From: Strongyloides papillosus
Lineage: Eukaryota; Nematoda; Chromadorea; Rhabditida; Strongyloididae
Direction: 5' to 3'
Length of the DNA: 64,000 nucleotides
Assembly: GCA_005656395.1 (NCBI GenBank)
Contig: SRSI01000013.1
Location: 124,001-188,000 of the forward strand
The position numbers and the translations under genes were made by a program. The notes below the pieces were generated by a model that ran no database searches, was not told the origin of the DNA, and saw only the letters and a list, made by a program, of their open reading frames with translations. Each line of letters opens with the position of its first letter. The stretch's first letter is position 1. Shown one piece after another: positions 39,993-53,530 of the stretch.

Positions 39993-41061
39993 ATGAGCGA
40001 TAAGGCTTTGATAAACAATATAGTTTTATCATATATCGTAATAAGTTATGGTATCTCAATTTTTGGTTTATTATTACATTTTTTACTGCTATATTTATCA
40101 ATTAAAGAAAATAGAATTAAAGATGAGAAGGGTATGACAATTATTTTTTTAATTGATACTATTTCAAATATTATTTTGGCAATTTTTTTCTTGATTACCA
40201 ATCCACAAATAGAAATTCACCATGGTCTACTTTTTGTAAAATTTGGCGGAATTGTTCAATTTATTTACAATCCTACAGTAAAATTCATTTTTTTAGGATT
40301 AATTTTTAGTTCTTATATTTGTGTTTTTACTATTCTTCCAACGGAATATATCCAAAGATACCATATAATTTGTAAAAATAGAAGTTTAGATAAAAAGGAA
40401 CTAATTATATCATATGGCATTACTTTTTTTTATTCACTTATAGTTGGGTTCATACATGCTTGTAATTTTGACTATATTATTCCTGAAGAAATTAAAATAA
40501 GCGCAGATTTATCATCAACAATACTGTACGATGAAAAGTACGATGTCTGGAAAAATTTAATAGTTCTCAATAAGGTAAGTGTACTTTAAGATATTTAAAA
40601 TGTTATTTGCTTTATAGAATTTAATTTTCCACATCATATCTGGGATAATTTTTATGATAATGATTGCATCTACATATATATCCATTCCATATAACATATA
40701 TAAGATGTCGCTTAACTTTAAAAAAAATAAAAGTGTTATGACTATTAAAAGTATAAAATTACAACAACAATTTAATAGAATTTTGTATTTGCAAATGATA
40801 ATCTCAATATTTATAATGTTAATACCTTTTATTGCGTTATTTGGTTTATTATTTTCATTTTCAAGTAATATAGCTGGTTTCGGACTTTTAATAATACTTG
40901 GATTTCAATCTATACCATTCTTTAATTCTATTTCTATTATTTTTATGACGCCAAAATACAGAAAAATAATGTTGTGTCAAATGAAGTTCAGTAATTTAAA
41001 TCAAACAACTGATAGAGTTAAAAATATCTCAAGACGAAAAACTCACTCCAGAGCTCTTTAA
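39993..41061 (+). CDS. seven-transmembrane chemoreceptor (Str superfamily), copy 2
   Basis: Two exons, 39993-40574 and 40618-41061, with a 43-base phase-0 intron, give 341 residues. It aligns with copy 1 along its length: NPQIEIHHGLLFVKFGGI against the HPQIEIS segment, EYIQRYHIICKN after TM3, IKLQQQFNRILYLQ before TM6, and GFGLLIILGFQSIPFFNSIS in TM7 with TPKYRK after it. Intron position and phase are the same, so the two genes arose by tandem duplication. The sequences are now well diverged, so the event is not recent. The ligand is unknown. An AATAAA near 41150 may be the polyadenylation signal. Confidence 0.82.
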
Positions 41062-43614
41062 GTATTTGTTTTTTAAATTTTAATCTCTATAAAAAATAAT
41101 TTGTTTATTATATTTAAAGAGTTTTTTATTTGTTATACTGAAAAAATGCAATAAAATATTTAAGAAAAAAAAATTATAAGATCCAAGTTGGTAACAAAAA
41201 ATTTAATACTCGCCCTGTTCATAGCTATCTTTTTTATAATCAATTATTTACTTTAATTTTTATGAAATATCAAAATAAACAATAAAAATGTAACTAGCAA
41301 AAATTTAACACGAAATTAATGCAGTCTATTGCTAATATCTCTTTTTTAAAAATAAAATATTTTAAAACCTATTTTTTGTTGACAAAGATACTGTAATCCA
41401 TTTATATCAAAGAAATCAAAAAACACTGTAAACGCGGATGGAAAAATGAAATTTGGATAACTGATATCAAAAAATTCTATATTTTAAGAATTTTTTTATT
41501 TCTTATTTTTGAAAAATTTTCATATTTTTTATTAAAAAAATCTTTATAAAGCAGTTTTAATAAACTTTTTTTAAATGTTTTATGATAAACAATCCTCTAT
41601 CAATAAAATATTATGAATTATATAGAAATTATTATCAATAAATATCGTCTACTTTCTATTGCTTTAAAAAATTTAAGAAATAGAATCAATTTTTACTCTT
41701 TTAAAAAATTAATGTACTTAAGTTTTATTTGAAAGAATATTAAAAATTATTAGTGACTTTATCAAAAATTTTAATTAAATTTAAAAACTCATTCTTTTCT
41801 TTTATAAATTATTGAACATTTTAAATCATATAATTTATGTATTGCCTAAGTTTTTTAGAACATAGATTTTTTTTAATGGCAAATTTTCAAATATATTTTT
41901 GATTAATATGTATAATTAATGGTAAAATTATTTTTTAGTACACGATTTAATTATACTTTTTTTGGTTTTGAATACAGCATTGTTGTTGCTTTATTTGAAT
42001 TTTAATTACCGCAAAATATTGGGAATCTTTATCATTAACGATTCGTTTATTGGATTATTTTATATCCTTTAATGAATCTATTTATTGTAATAAATATATA
42101 ATATAGTAATCAATAGCACATAAAATATAAAACATTTGATATTACAATAAAATATTTTGTTGTTCTATGAATATTTTAAATAGTAATTGCTCTATTAATA
42201 ATTTTTTTTTATATTTCTGATAGCGTCTTTATCTGTAGTATAAAAATATATTATTAGTATAAAGAAATACTTTTCAAATTTATTCTAATAAAAATTGCTA
42301 GTCTAATATAATCAAAACATATTTATTTAAAATTGTTCAAGAAGTGGTACATAATGATAACATTCAATAGAAAAAAGTTAATTTTAAAAAAAGCATTATT
42401 CTTTGAAAAGCACAATATAAAACAGTAAAATTTTTCTATCTACAACTTTTACATATAAAAATTACATAATTTATTTAAAATTGTTTCAATAATAATTTTA
42501 AAAAAAATTATTACTGTGAAATTATATATTTTTCCTCTATCTTCATGTATGATACACGAATAATATGGTATAAGTATATATGTAATTAACTATAGAATTA
42601 AGCATTCTATTTATTTTATTTCTACTTAAATCTATTTCACGCTAAACATGTGCGAAATTTATAAATATAAACCAAAGTAGAAAATAAAATTAGCATAATA
42701 TGATAATAAAGTAAAATAGGAATTTATTTTACGCAACAAGGCTTAAAACAATAAATCACATTAAATCAAAAATTATTAAAATTGTTTAGAAAATGTACCT
42801 ATATTATTTATTATGTATAAATAATCAGAGTGTCATTATAAATAACATTTGATAGCTAACTTTTGTTTAAAAAATCAGAGAAACATTAACTATAATAATT
42901 TTTGATTCATTAACTAAGCAAACTCTACCAAAAATGACAGAATGTACTTCTATTATTTTTTAAAACGTCATTAAAGTTTTGTAATCCTAGGGATCCTTTC
43001 TAATAAAATGAAATCTCCAGAATCAATTTACGTATATGATAAAATGATTACATTTTATACAACTGTTTGTTATAAATTACATGGTAAGTTAAATGAAAAT
43101 GAATTTTTACCAATAATCAGTATTTTAAAAGACCATTTTTAATCAAAATCAATTTAACTTGTTTAAAAACAGTGCATCCATTGCTATTATTTTAAGTTAT
43201 TTATAATCGCAATTGTAAAAAATAATTCTTTAACTAATTACTATCTGAAAAAGCATAAATATTGATTCAAATAATTTTATGTATGTTAAGCTAACCACCT
43301 TCTACCAGTATAAGATGATATGTTTTTATTATTTTTTTTCTAAGTTATTGAAAATTTTGCATCTTTTTTACCATTATCGAATAATGTATATTATTTCTAT
43401 TTGGAAATTTTTTATAATTATCAAATAGAAACTAGATAAACATGTATAGTAAAATTTTATAAATTTCTTTAAAAACAATCGAATAAATATTTTTAATTAC
43501 CCCAATACACTTTTTCTTTTATTTATGTATAATTTAGAATGTTATTGTCAAAAAAGGGCAAAAAATCCATCTAAATAAGTCTTTAAATTTTTATCCATAA
43601 TTAAATCAATCAAA
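41062..43614. other. 2.5-kb intergenic interval
   Basis: AT-rich, no supported gene or repeat. A possible AATAAA for the second chemoreceptor lies near 41150. The right border is set by the start of astacin-like debris. Confidence 0.5.
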
Positions 43615-44500
43615 TGTTCAGCCGAAAATAGATTACAATAAAGAAATATTGAGAGTGTTTACGATAGAATTGAAAATGACATATGTTTAAAATTTTTAAA
43701 AAGTAATGATAATCCATCCATAAGCCAACACTTCTTAAAAAGATAACGAAATTTACGTGACTACTGAAATAATAAATAAAACTATTCGTTAATTCATTCT
43801 TTAAGAAACCATTATTTGACCAGAGTTTAGTATTTTAAATTAATTTATTGGAGCCTTCATATGAGATATCAGTATAATGAATATCTGCCAAGTAAAAAAG
43901 GTCTAGAATAAAGATATATTCAAGAAGCAAATATGAAGGATCCAATGAAAAATATAGTTGTGATGTTTAAAGTATATGACAAACAAAAGTAATAGTAAAT
44001 TAAATTTTAGTTTTATATTCAATAGTAAAGTTCTAAAATAAGATGATCTTGTTCCTACAAATTTAAAACGAATAGATAATTTTGCAGAAATTCCATTAAT
44101 TCATCCTAGAAATTTAAAAGATAATACTTTGTAAAAATAATTGTAGTAAATTTTTCACAGAATAAAAAAACTATGGATCTAAAAATTCTAGTAAATATTT
44201 TTGTCATTTTTTTAAAGGGCAATATTGTAAAAAGTATAAAAAATCAAAAAAATCAGATGTTTGTAGATCTTGACTATTAAAATCTTTCTCGAAAACCGCT
44301 AAAGTGTATTTCTATTTACGATAAGAATGTTATTGCCAAATTAAATCTTTATCAGACATGACAAAAATTGTAGTTACTTTTGAGGCACCTAATTATTTAC
44401 ACACAAGCTAAAGCTCAAAAACCTTGAAATTTGTTGCCACAATGATAGGTATAAGAAAGAAATAATTCCATATGAATACTTGAAGTAACTTAATGTAAAA
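43615..44500 (+). pseudogene. decayed astacin-like gene, copy A
   Basis: A full-length but ruined copy of the astacin-like gene at 53531-54752. Pieces in order on the plus strand: the start of the protease domain (DYNKEI, then ESVYDRIENDICLKFLKSND in a shifted frame) around 43635-43710; the former active-site region near 43846 (LIYWSLHMRYQYNEYL); an EGF-like Cys segment near 44185-44255 (KYFCHFFKGQYCKKYKKSK); and CUB-like debris near 44330-44470 (KSLSDMTKIVVTFEAPNYLH). Many stops and frameshifts separate them. The active-site segment already lacks the HExxHxxGxxH zinc motif and shares LIYWSL and MRY with the open copy. Confidence 0.72.
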
Positions 44501-45703
44501 AGATGTAAAGGTTCAGCCGTTTTAGTTACATCTGTTCGGTTATTTTATTAATTTTTCTAATATGACACATTAAGTCTAAATAGTTATAGCTAATAATTAA
44601 TTCTATAAATTTAAAAAAATAAAAGAAACGTTGAAATTTCTTATGCAATATATATATTCAACCTTTTGTAATTACAAAAACTTGAAATGCTAACTTGCTT
44701 CTCTATATACATTTATCTGTATACCCAGTGCTTAATATTTTTTTATTCCTTTGTATTAAACTTTGTGAAACCGAAATGTTATTTAGAATAAATATTAATT
44801 AAACATTTGAAATTCTATATAATTTGAATAATTTCTTAGATTATATTTTATAAATTGATTGGTAATGTGAATACCTAGCATTTATATTTGTTTTGAACAA
44901 AGTAATTTTTTACTGGAATTGTTAATGTTTTGATGTATTACTTTTAAAGTATTTCAAAGTTCATTTGTATAAATATTTTGTTATCTATATATTTTCCATC
45001 GATGTTATTCCTTTAGTAACATTAATTTTGCTAAAAAAATATCGTCAATGATTACTTTTACAAAAAATGAAATGGTTGAAGCTAAATTCGAAAGAAAATA
45101 ATAATAATGTAAAAGTTTTTAAAAATGCTTTCAATATATATTATGAAATAATTTTCCACAAAATATGAATGTTGGTAAGAAAAAAATTAAAGACATTAAT
45201 ATTTGGGATGTTTAACACATTAAAGTCATTAAAGTAAATACAGAATTAATCTATATTTTTTTAAAAAGTTTATATTTTATACTTACATTTTTGTATCTTC
45301 TTCAGGATTGGTAATTTTGCTCTTGCATATTATTGTTTTTTAACAATCCAAATATCGTAGTATGTTAAAGTATTTCTAGGAAATATATAATTCCATCAAT
45401 CGAATTATTTGACTAATATTACTAAATTTGCTAAATATATCAATTTATTTCTAAAATATTAATCTAAGTAGCAAAAAAATTCTATATCATTATTATATTT
45501 CAAATAACAATTTCTTTTACAGAAACGTTTTATATATTTGGAAAGTTTTTATTTGACGCACTTTAGCAAATCATGCAAATATTTTTTAACTTGCTTTACT
45601 TTTAAAAGTTTATTTAAAAGAATTATAGATTATAAAAATATTTTTTAGATTATATATAATCAATAGAATTATATTAAATGAATAAAGCATATAAAATTAT
45701 GTA
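44501..45703. other. intergenic interval
   Basis: About 1.2 kb of AT-rich DNA between an astacin-like relic and a TIR element. Nothing supported. Confidence 0.5.
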
Positions 45704-47351
45704 CACAGAGAAAAAAAAAAGGACACAGGTTTGCATAAAATGTAATAAATTTGTCCCACCAAATAAAATTCAAATTTTCTTTATTTGCGACTAATTTTAT
45801 CACAATTATTTTGTACATGAAAAATTAAAACAATAATTAGTGAATTATTAAAATAAGTTTCTCTTTTTTTAGTATACTATTTTTATTTTAGAACATAAGT
45901 TGTTTTCTACAATACATTTTAAAATACAAGGTTAAAATTTAATTCTATGTAAAATTGCAAACACTTTTATAAAAAAAACATTTTTAATATATTACAGTAC
46001 ATTTTTTAAATATTTTTCAATCGTTTGAATTATTATAAATTGTATTTTATGAACTTTTCACATTTGATGCTCTAAATTGTTTTCATAATGTCTTTTGAAC
46101 CCCAGAATTTAAGAGTTATCTACATCAAATGTGCTACATCTTATGACATTTTCCGCCATCTTTTTTATCAATTTGCGCCATTTTTGTCATTTTTGCTACA
46201 TCTTTTTGACCAATTTGCGCCATCTTCTTTCAGACGGTGGACATTTGCTTGTCCATGGTTACTCATATTTTTTCCTTTTTTTTAATGTCATTTCGCTTGA
46301 TCATATGTGACCACGGGCAAGTTGATTTCCATCGTCTCTTTTTTAACTTAATTAGGGTAGGAGTCGCTGTAAAGTGTGTTGCCGTGTATGAACTGAATCC
46401 AATGGAATAATCAAAAAATAAGTTAGTAAAAAATAAAAAAGAATACTTTTTCGCTTGCCCATATTATGTATTTTCTTAAAAAAACCATTTTTGTTACCCA
46501 ATAGACAAGCGAAAGTCACTTTTTCCAATTCAATTCCACTTTATTTTAATAATATTATTTTACTCTTTAACATACCTAAATTATGTTGAAGAATATTTTA
46601 TTTGGTATGAAGGATACATGTCGCAAAAATGTACTAAGATGGTGCAAATTGCTAAAAAAGATGGCACAAAATGTACAAAGATAGCACAAATTGGTCAAAA
46701 AGATGATGCAAAATGTCATAAGATGTAGCAAATTTTACAAAAATGTAGCATATTTAATGTAGTTGACTGTCAAATTCCATTTTCCATGTCTTTTAAAGAT
46801 CACCTTTAAAAATCAAACTTATGAAAAGTTATAAAATAATGTAGATTTTTATTTATAGTAAAAAAAATAACTTTTACATATTTTAATTTAAAATAAAAAC
46901 GAATACTAAAATAATATTTTTAAATAATAATACTTTGTGTGAGTAAATAATTGCTGCTTTTCTTTATTATTGTTGTAAAATTTTTAAACTTATTGTCGTT
47001 AATAGATTGTTTAAAATAATGGTTTTTATTAAAAATCAATAATTTTGCACGAAATTGACTTTTAATACCATATTTTATAAAATAAAAAAACAAGTTAAGA
47101 TCAAAATGGGCATAATGTCATAAAAAATATCAAAATTAAAAAAAGTCACATTAATTTAAAAAGTTAAACATATATCTTTGTAAAAAAACGACAAAATGTA
47201 TGCGACAACCCAATATTTTGTGTTGTTTAAAAATTTTTGATATTGCTTGATAATTTTAAAATTTGAATAATATTCAATTTTTTAAAATGGTGGGACATTT
47301 TTTTGCATTATAGATAGATTTGTCAAAATTTGTCCTTTTTTTTTCTGTGTG
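45704..47351. mobile_element. non-autonomous TIR element, copy 1 (with nested insertion)
   Basis: The ends are inverted repeats: left CACAGAGAAAAAAAAAAGGA, right on the minus strand CACACAGAAAAAAAAAGGAC. Further in, both carry a GTCCCACC block about 45-55 bases from the end. TA dinucleotides flank both ends, suggesting a Tc1/mariner-type target duplication. No transposase is encoded. Interior sequence matches the copies at 52035-52790 (same orientation) and 55134-56086 (opposite orientation). This copy is about 700 bases longer because another palindromic element sits in its middle. Confidence 0.75.
46105..46775. repeat. nested palindromic element with internal short repeats
   Basis: Inside TIR copy 1. 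The left arm (46121-46215) carries GTGCTACATCTTATGACATT, then GCCATCTTTTTTATCAATTT and related blocks. The right arm (about 46640-46765) is its reverse complement with substitutions (minus-strand TTGCTACATCTTATGACATT). Each arm holds several imperfect ~30-base units built from CCATCTTTTT..CAATTTG and GACATTTT. The centre is less AT-rich. The other two copies of the host element lack this block, so it looks like a later insertion. The 65-codon open frame at 46088-46285 is just repeat sequence. Confidence 0.65.
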
Positions 47352-49309
47352 TAGGATTCAATTATATTATAGTTGTTTATTTAAATTTTTGTAAAAAATT
47401 ATTGCAAATCAAATTTTTAAGGAATTAAAAATTGCATATTTACTGGTTGAACAGTTTTAATCAAGAAATGTATTTTTTGTAACGTTGTTTTTAGTAATAA
47501 AAACTGTTGATATTAGATCTATCGAAAATACAGGAATTTTAAAAGCAATAATTTTTCTTAAAAAGTATATGAATAGTTAAAAATAAAGAAAATACTGTTA
47601 TAAAATCATATAATTTCTTTTCTTTTTATAGTAACAAAAATATAAATGACATGACACAGATATAAACGCAATTAATTGGGATTTAAACGTTTTTAAATTC
47701 CATTATCATAGAAAAAATTTGACATGTCGTGTGCAAAAATTCTTAAAATATAGAAAAAATAAATATAAAATTGTATACAATTTTTCTATACTAATAATAA
47801 AAGATATATAAATAAATTTTTGTAAAACATTTCCTAGGATAATTCAATTAAAAATTATCCACTAGAAAGTATTTTGATTAATTTTAATACATTTAATTTT
47901 CTTTACCAATAGAATCTATATTAAAGTACAATATTTAATATTTTGTTCTAAACAAATAATTTTATTTTTACATGAAATCATATTGTACTAAAGGAAACAT
48001 TGCCTTTAATACACACTAAAAATGAGCATATTTATGAATAAAATATAATAAATTTATCCTATATTAAAATTTTTCATTTTTTATAAATTTTACCTTATGA
48101 CTTTTTTATTTAGAGATAAGAACAAAAAGATCAAAAGCCTATTAAAATTATTTAATGATTTTCTGTAATTTTATGCTTGCCTCAATTCTAATCTATTTCT
48201 AAAATAAATTTTATAATAGAAGATTAAAATTTAGGTTCATCTAAAGTTCTAAATGTTTTTAAGAAGAATTTTTTTTACATTTCATAAAACATTTTGTAAG
48301 GTATTCAATCGTTAGAACTTTCTCATACATTTATTATCTAATGAAATTATTGTCCCCTGATAATTCAACTTTTTTATAAGATATTTTAAGATTGTAATTA
48401 AAATAAAATTTATATATGGTTACAAAATATTACACTTTTTTGCAGTTAAAAAATAACTTTTGAAAATTATAGTATGAAAAGAATCCAAGAATTAAATTTA
48501 TTTCTTAAACTATTAATACATTATATAATTTAATGTTTATTAATTTTTATCATCCTCGTTTTAAAAATTTCAATTTTCTAAATGCATTATTGATCGTTCA
48601 TTGTTTAAAAATTACTTTTTGTTATAAAGTTCACAACAAAACTTCTAGAAAAAATAATATAAGAGTGATACACAACTGTTTATTTTAATCAAAAATAAAC
48701 TTTATATAACATAAATAATAATGGCCTATTCATTATTCAAACAAACACATTAAATTGAATTCAAAAAATATGCCCTAAGACGAATTATTAAAATAAGTGT
48801 TTTTTAAATTGAGTATAATACTAATAAAAATATAAGCAGTTATAAAAGTTCAAAATGCCGAAATACATAAATTTTAATACTTTTTTAATTTTAATATAAT
48901 TTCATTATATTCACAGGTGTAGCATTTTTTTTTACATTTTAACTTGACTCACAATATTTACTCTTTATTTTGTGTATTAATAATATTAACAACTTCATAA
49001 ACTTTTTATAAAAAACATTCAGGGGATTTTGTTTAAATATTTAACGAAGAATCGTTTTTAATATTTTAGTTATATAATCTGAAACAATGTTTTGTAAATA
49101 TATAAAAATAAGCATTACATAAATCATCTATGGTGTGGTTTTGATATATATTTAAAAAAATTGTACGAATTAAACCATAATTTATGATGATCTTAGCATA
49201 TTTTATAACTATATGTATGTTTTTACAATTTTTCTTTACTTTTTAAATGTGCCATATAAAATGTTATTAGCAAATATATAACTAAAAAAACATTTTTCCT
49301 ATACTTAAG
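47352..49309. other. intergenic interval
   Basis: About 2 kb of AT-rich DNA; nothing supported. Confidence 0.5.
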
Positions 49310-50385
49310 GTTCTTCCTCAATGAATAAAAGAATTGAAAATTTTATTGAAGGAGATTTATGACTAGAACATTTTATGGCTGTTTTTGTAACGCCCTCCGA
49401 AATAAACACTGTCAATTTGTTAATTTTTGCATACAATGTTGTATTACTTATTCTTTCTAGTAAAATGTTTCTATAATTTATTACATTTTCAAAAAAAAGG
49501 AAGGACAAATAAATTTAACACTTTAAAATATTAGTAGTAAACAACCAAAAATGCAATACTTATAAAAAGATAAGAATAAATACGTAATTGCTAAAATAAG
49601 TGGTAAAAATATTTTATATTCCTTTTCTTTAAAAAGCAGTATGCTAGAAGCAATTGAATTTATGAAATTACTTAATTAAAGGTTTTTATGGGATATGAAT
49701 TTAATAAATGTCTTAAAAAAGAACAAGAATTTCTTAAGAAAAATGATATGAAAGAATTACTAAAAAACAACTATAAACTAGAAGATACACATGAAAACAA
49801 CAGCAAGATAACTGAAACTTTAGTGACTGATTCATACAAAAGTATTAAAAAATTAAATAGTGAAAACTCAACAGATTGGGCTCAGGCAGATTATTCTAAA
49901 ATATTACTTTTCCTGATCTTCAAAATTTAAATGATAAAATCTGTAAATATATTTGTAAATAAATAAAAAATTAAATGTAAAAATTATGGAATTAAATATC
50001 CAAAAAATTGTAAAAAATTTTTATGCCCTTTCTCCATTAAAGGAACAATAATGAAAATACTAAAAAAATCAGAAATTTGTGGAGAAGTATTTTTAGAACA
50101 AGTTCAAAGACAAAGAATAGGGCTTTGAATTTTAAACTAAGATTAGATTCTTTTTATAGAAATAAATCCTCATCAATGTCTAAAAAAGTTTTAGTTACTT
50201 TTAACCCAAATAGTGATTTACGAACGTGTTGTAGTGTGCCAAATCTCGAAATTGGTTACAACAATGATAAATCTAAAATAGGAGTAATGTTAAGTGGAGA
50301 TTTGAAGCAATTTAGCCCGAATGGACGTAGAAATGCAACTATTCTTGCATTTTCTTTCAACATTTTTCACCCCTTTTTATCGTAA
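49310..50385 (+). pseudogene. decayed astacin-like gene, copy B
   Basis: A second broken relative of the gene at 53531-54752. From about 49660, LIKGFYMGYEFNKCLKKEQ corresponds to the former active-site helix of the open copy (LIYWSLYMRYEFAKCLGNK). Near 49960-50040, KIKCKNYGIKYPKNCKKFLC matches its Cys-rich EGF region. An open frame at 50077-50385 matches its CUB-like tail (KVLVTFNPNSDLRTC, NLEIGYNNDKSKIGV, LKQFSPNGRRNATILAF). A piece at 49310-49360 (MNKRIENFIEGDL) may be the start of the domain, with the middle deleted; this 5' limit is uncertain. Stops and frame changes separate the parts. Confidence 0.68.
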
Positions 50386-52034
50386 AATGACTATGGACTT
50401 AGAGATAAGAAAGAAATTTTACGTAAATTCTTTATATAAAAAAATACATGTGACATTTTTAAAATAAATATTTAGTAACTTATAGATGTAAAATCAAGAA
50501 TTTAAGTAATATATATCGTTATAAAATGTCTTAATAATTCTTTTGAATTTCTCTAATCATTGCTAATCATTAATAAAAGTCATTAACTCATTCCAACTAA
50601 ACAGAATTAAATACAATAGAATGTATAAATTGACTACTTAGTACATATATTTTTATATGCCAAGTATTATAATTTTCTATTGGATTATGAAAATTTCTTT
50701 ATCGATAAAATTTATCAAAACATTCCGAATTTTCCATAGTTTAAGCATTGTACATTTTAACAGCTCAGAAAATAGTTATAGGAAAAGTATATTAAAAATG
50801 AAAATGGTAATTAGATTAGAAAAGTATAAATATGATAATTTTGTAGCCATATTTTACAGACTGAGATGTAAGGTTGTAGAATTGCTATTTATCTTAATTT
50901 TAACAGTAAAGATGTTGCAATGAAAATGTTTTATTTATTGTTATGATATTATGAAAATGTTTGATAGGTACACTCAATGTAGCAATTTTTTTATAATTTA
51001 TATTATCTAATAATATAATCTTCTTAGTGATATATTTATTTTCCTAAAATAATACTTCATATGATTACCTTTGCAAAGAATCTGATAGTTTTATTCGAAA
51101 GAAAATAAAAAATAATCGATAGCTTTATAAATAGAAATAATCAATAAATTAACAAACTCTAATTAATTAACATTTCATGTATATAGTGTATGTTGGTATG
51201 TGTCAAATATAAGTATTATTAAGTATACAAAAAAATAAACATTTAATTTTAAAAGAAGCATGAAATATTAATGATGATTTATGAAAAATTTCTTTTTATA
51301 ATTTACATTTTTATAATTTTAACCGAAAACTGTTTTTTTCATGCTATTGCTCTTTTCAAAATTAAATTGTTGCAAATATAAAAAATTATTATATAATAAA
51401 CAATTTTGTCAATTGTATTATTCTATAAACAATATCCAATTGAATGATTATATTTTATCATTCTTGTAGAATTTATAATGTATAGTGTTAAAAAAATAAA
51501 TAAAACATTTTTTATTGAATAGTCATATTTTAGTCAATAATTTCTTCTACAATGAAATTCAATATAACTGATATCACTTTTATTTGAAGTATGTTTCACA
51601 ACACAATTAAACATTCACCATTGTTTGCTTGTCATGATATTTGCCGATAAATTAATCTTCTCTTGGTGTGGAGGAGGTAAGTTTAATTATTTTAAAAATC
51701 AACATTTCATTTAGTTTTTGGTACTCTTACCTTATGAAATAAAATTTAAAAATCACTATTTATTTTTGGATCAAAGTATCTCGATAAGTCATTTGAATTT
51801 TTTAAAACATGCTTTTATTAGAAAGTATAGTAAAATAATATTATATAATATATGAAATACCAATGCATAATTAAAGTTTTAGTAAGTATAAATGTTCGAT
51901 ATCAACAAAATTATTCTATTCTACAAACTAAAATTTCTTATAATAAAAAATATTTAAAGAATATTTTATTTTTATTTGAAGTCATCATACAATATTCTAC
52001 AAATTGAAAATTTATATTTTATAGTTTAACGCAT
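50386..52034. other. intergenic interval
   Basis: About 1.6 kb of AT-rich DNA. An 88-codon open frame at 50657-50923 matches nothing I know. A short exon-like stretch near 51640-51678 ending GGAGGAG before GTAAGTTT has no partner exon that I can find. Confidence 0.45.
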
Positions 52035-52790
52035 AAAAAAACACGTGTATGTGTAAAATATATCAATTTATTTTACCTAATAGAACTTAAATTTTTTTAA
52101 ATGCGACCAATTTTCTCGCAATTAGTTCACATATGAAAATTGAAGGAACAATTAAAAACTGATAATGTAAATTTCTATTTTTATATGATGTTATTCTTAT
52201 CTTAAAACTTAAGTTTTTTTCTACAACGCATTTTAAAATACAAGATCTAAATTTAGTTTAATTTATAACTTTAAATGCTTTTATATAGAGCATTTATTAT
52301 CATATCGTAGTATCTTATTGGAAATGTTTCAATAACTTTAACTGTTAAAAATTATATCTTTCATTAATAATATTTTATCTTGTTAAATAATTATTGCTTT
52401 TCGTTATTATTGTGTGAAATTTTTAAATTTCTAAACTTATTATAGTTAGTGAGTGTTTAATAGATTAATCTTTGTTAAAACTTCTACAACTTAACACGAA
52501 ATTGATTTCTAACAAATGCTTCTTAATATAATATAAAAGACAAGTTTGGCCTTAAGATAAGGATAATCTAAGAAAAAATAAAACAGTTACATTACTTTAA
52601 AATATCTAACATATATATTTTTGTAAAGAAAGTCGGAATTTATTCGAGAAACTAAATTTTATACGTCTTTTATAACATTTGTTTTGTGGCTTGCTATTAT
52701 TAGATTTTAAAGGAGATTTAATTTTTTTTTAACAAACGGGATGTTTTATTACACTTCAGCCTGATTTATCAAAACTTGTTCTTTTTTTCA
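52035..52790. mobile_element. non-autonomous TIR element, copy 3 (diverged)
   Basis: A ~756-base copy in the same orientation as the element at 45704-47351. Matching interior blocks include ATGCGACCAATTTT (copy 1: TTGCGACTAATTTT), CTACAACGCATTTTAAAATA (copy 1: CTACAATACATTTTAAAATA), and the right end TCAAAACTTGTTCTTTTTTT (copy 1: TCAAAATTTGTCCTTTTTTT). Its ends are too diverged for a sure target duplication, so the borders are approximate. Confidence 0.6.
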
Positions 52791-53530
52791 TAATATAACT
52801 TCAACCAAAACTATTATATTTTTAACTTATTCTATAGAAGAAAACTCTTAAAGACATTTCAATAAAAAATTTTGAATATTCCATAAGTACTTTGTTTCCT
52901 TTACAAGGTATCTAAAAAGCTGTATAATTATTATAAATAGAAAATCATATTAGTATACAGTAACATTTTTTTTCCCTTTTGTAAAAATATAAAAGCATGT
53001 ATATTGAAAGACAAATTTTAATTTTATTAACAATAATTTTAAATATCTTTTTTTTAATAATTTTTTAAAATATGTTTTAAAATCTCCAAATATAAAAAAT
53101 TACTAAAGATTGTAATATAAATTATCCTCTGTATTATAAAAATATAAAGACTATATAAATAAACATCAGTAAAAAATCTTAAAATAAACAAATTCTTATC
53201 ACATTTACTAAAAAATATTTCTAATTACTCAAAAAATTCCTTTTTTTATTAAAAATAACTTTTTCAACAAGATTTAACAAACAATTTACCACTATAAATT
53301 ACTTTTTCTTATAATCGAATAGCATAAAAAATAATAAGAAATGGATTTATATTTATTATAAACTTCTAACCTTTTTGTGTAAAATTAATTAGCTTTAAAA
53401 TGTTTAAATATCAAAAATTACTTAAATAACTTTGAATGTTTATTTTTTAATTTACGTTATGCAAATAAAAGAAAGAAGTCTATATAAAGTAATTTTGTTT
53501 GCAATTTTGATATATCAATTTCAAAAAACA
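52791..53530. other. intergenic interval upstream of astacin-like gene
   Basis: About 740 bases of AT-rich DNA with no gene. It presumably holds the promoter of the astacin-like gene. An in-frame upstream ATG near 53432 exists, but the start at 53531 gives a much better signal peptide. Confidence 0.45.

Noticed and set aside
46088..46285. Plus-strand open frame of 65 residues
   Set aside because: It is made of the repeated units of the nested palindromic element.
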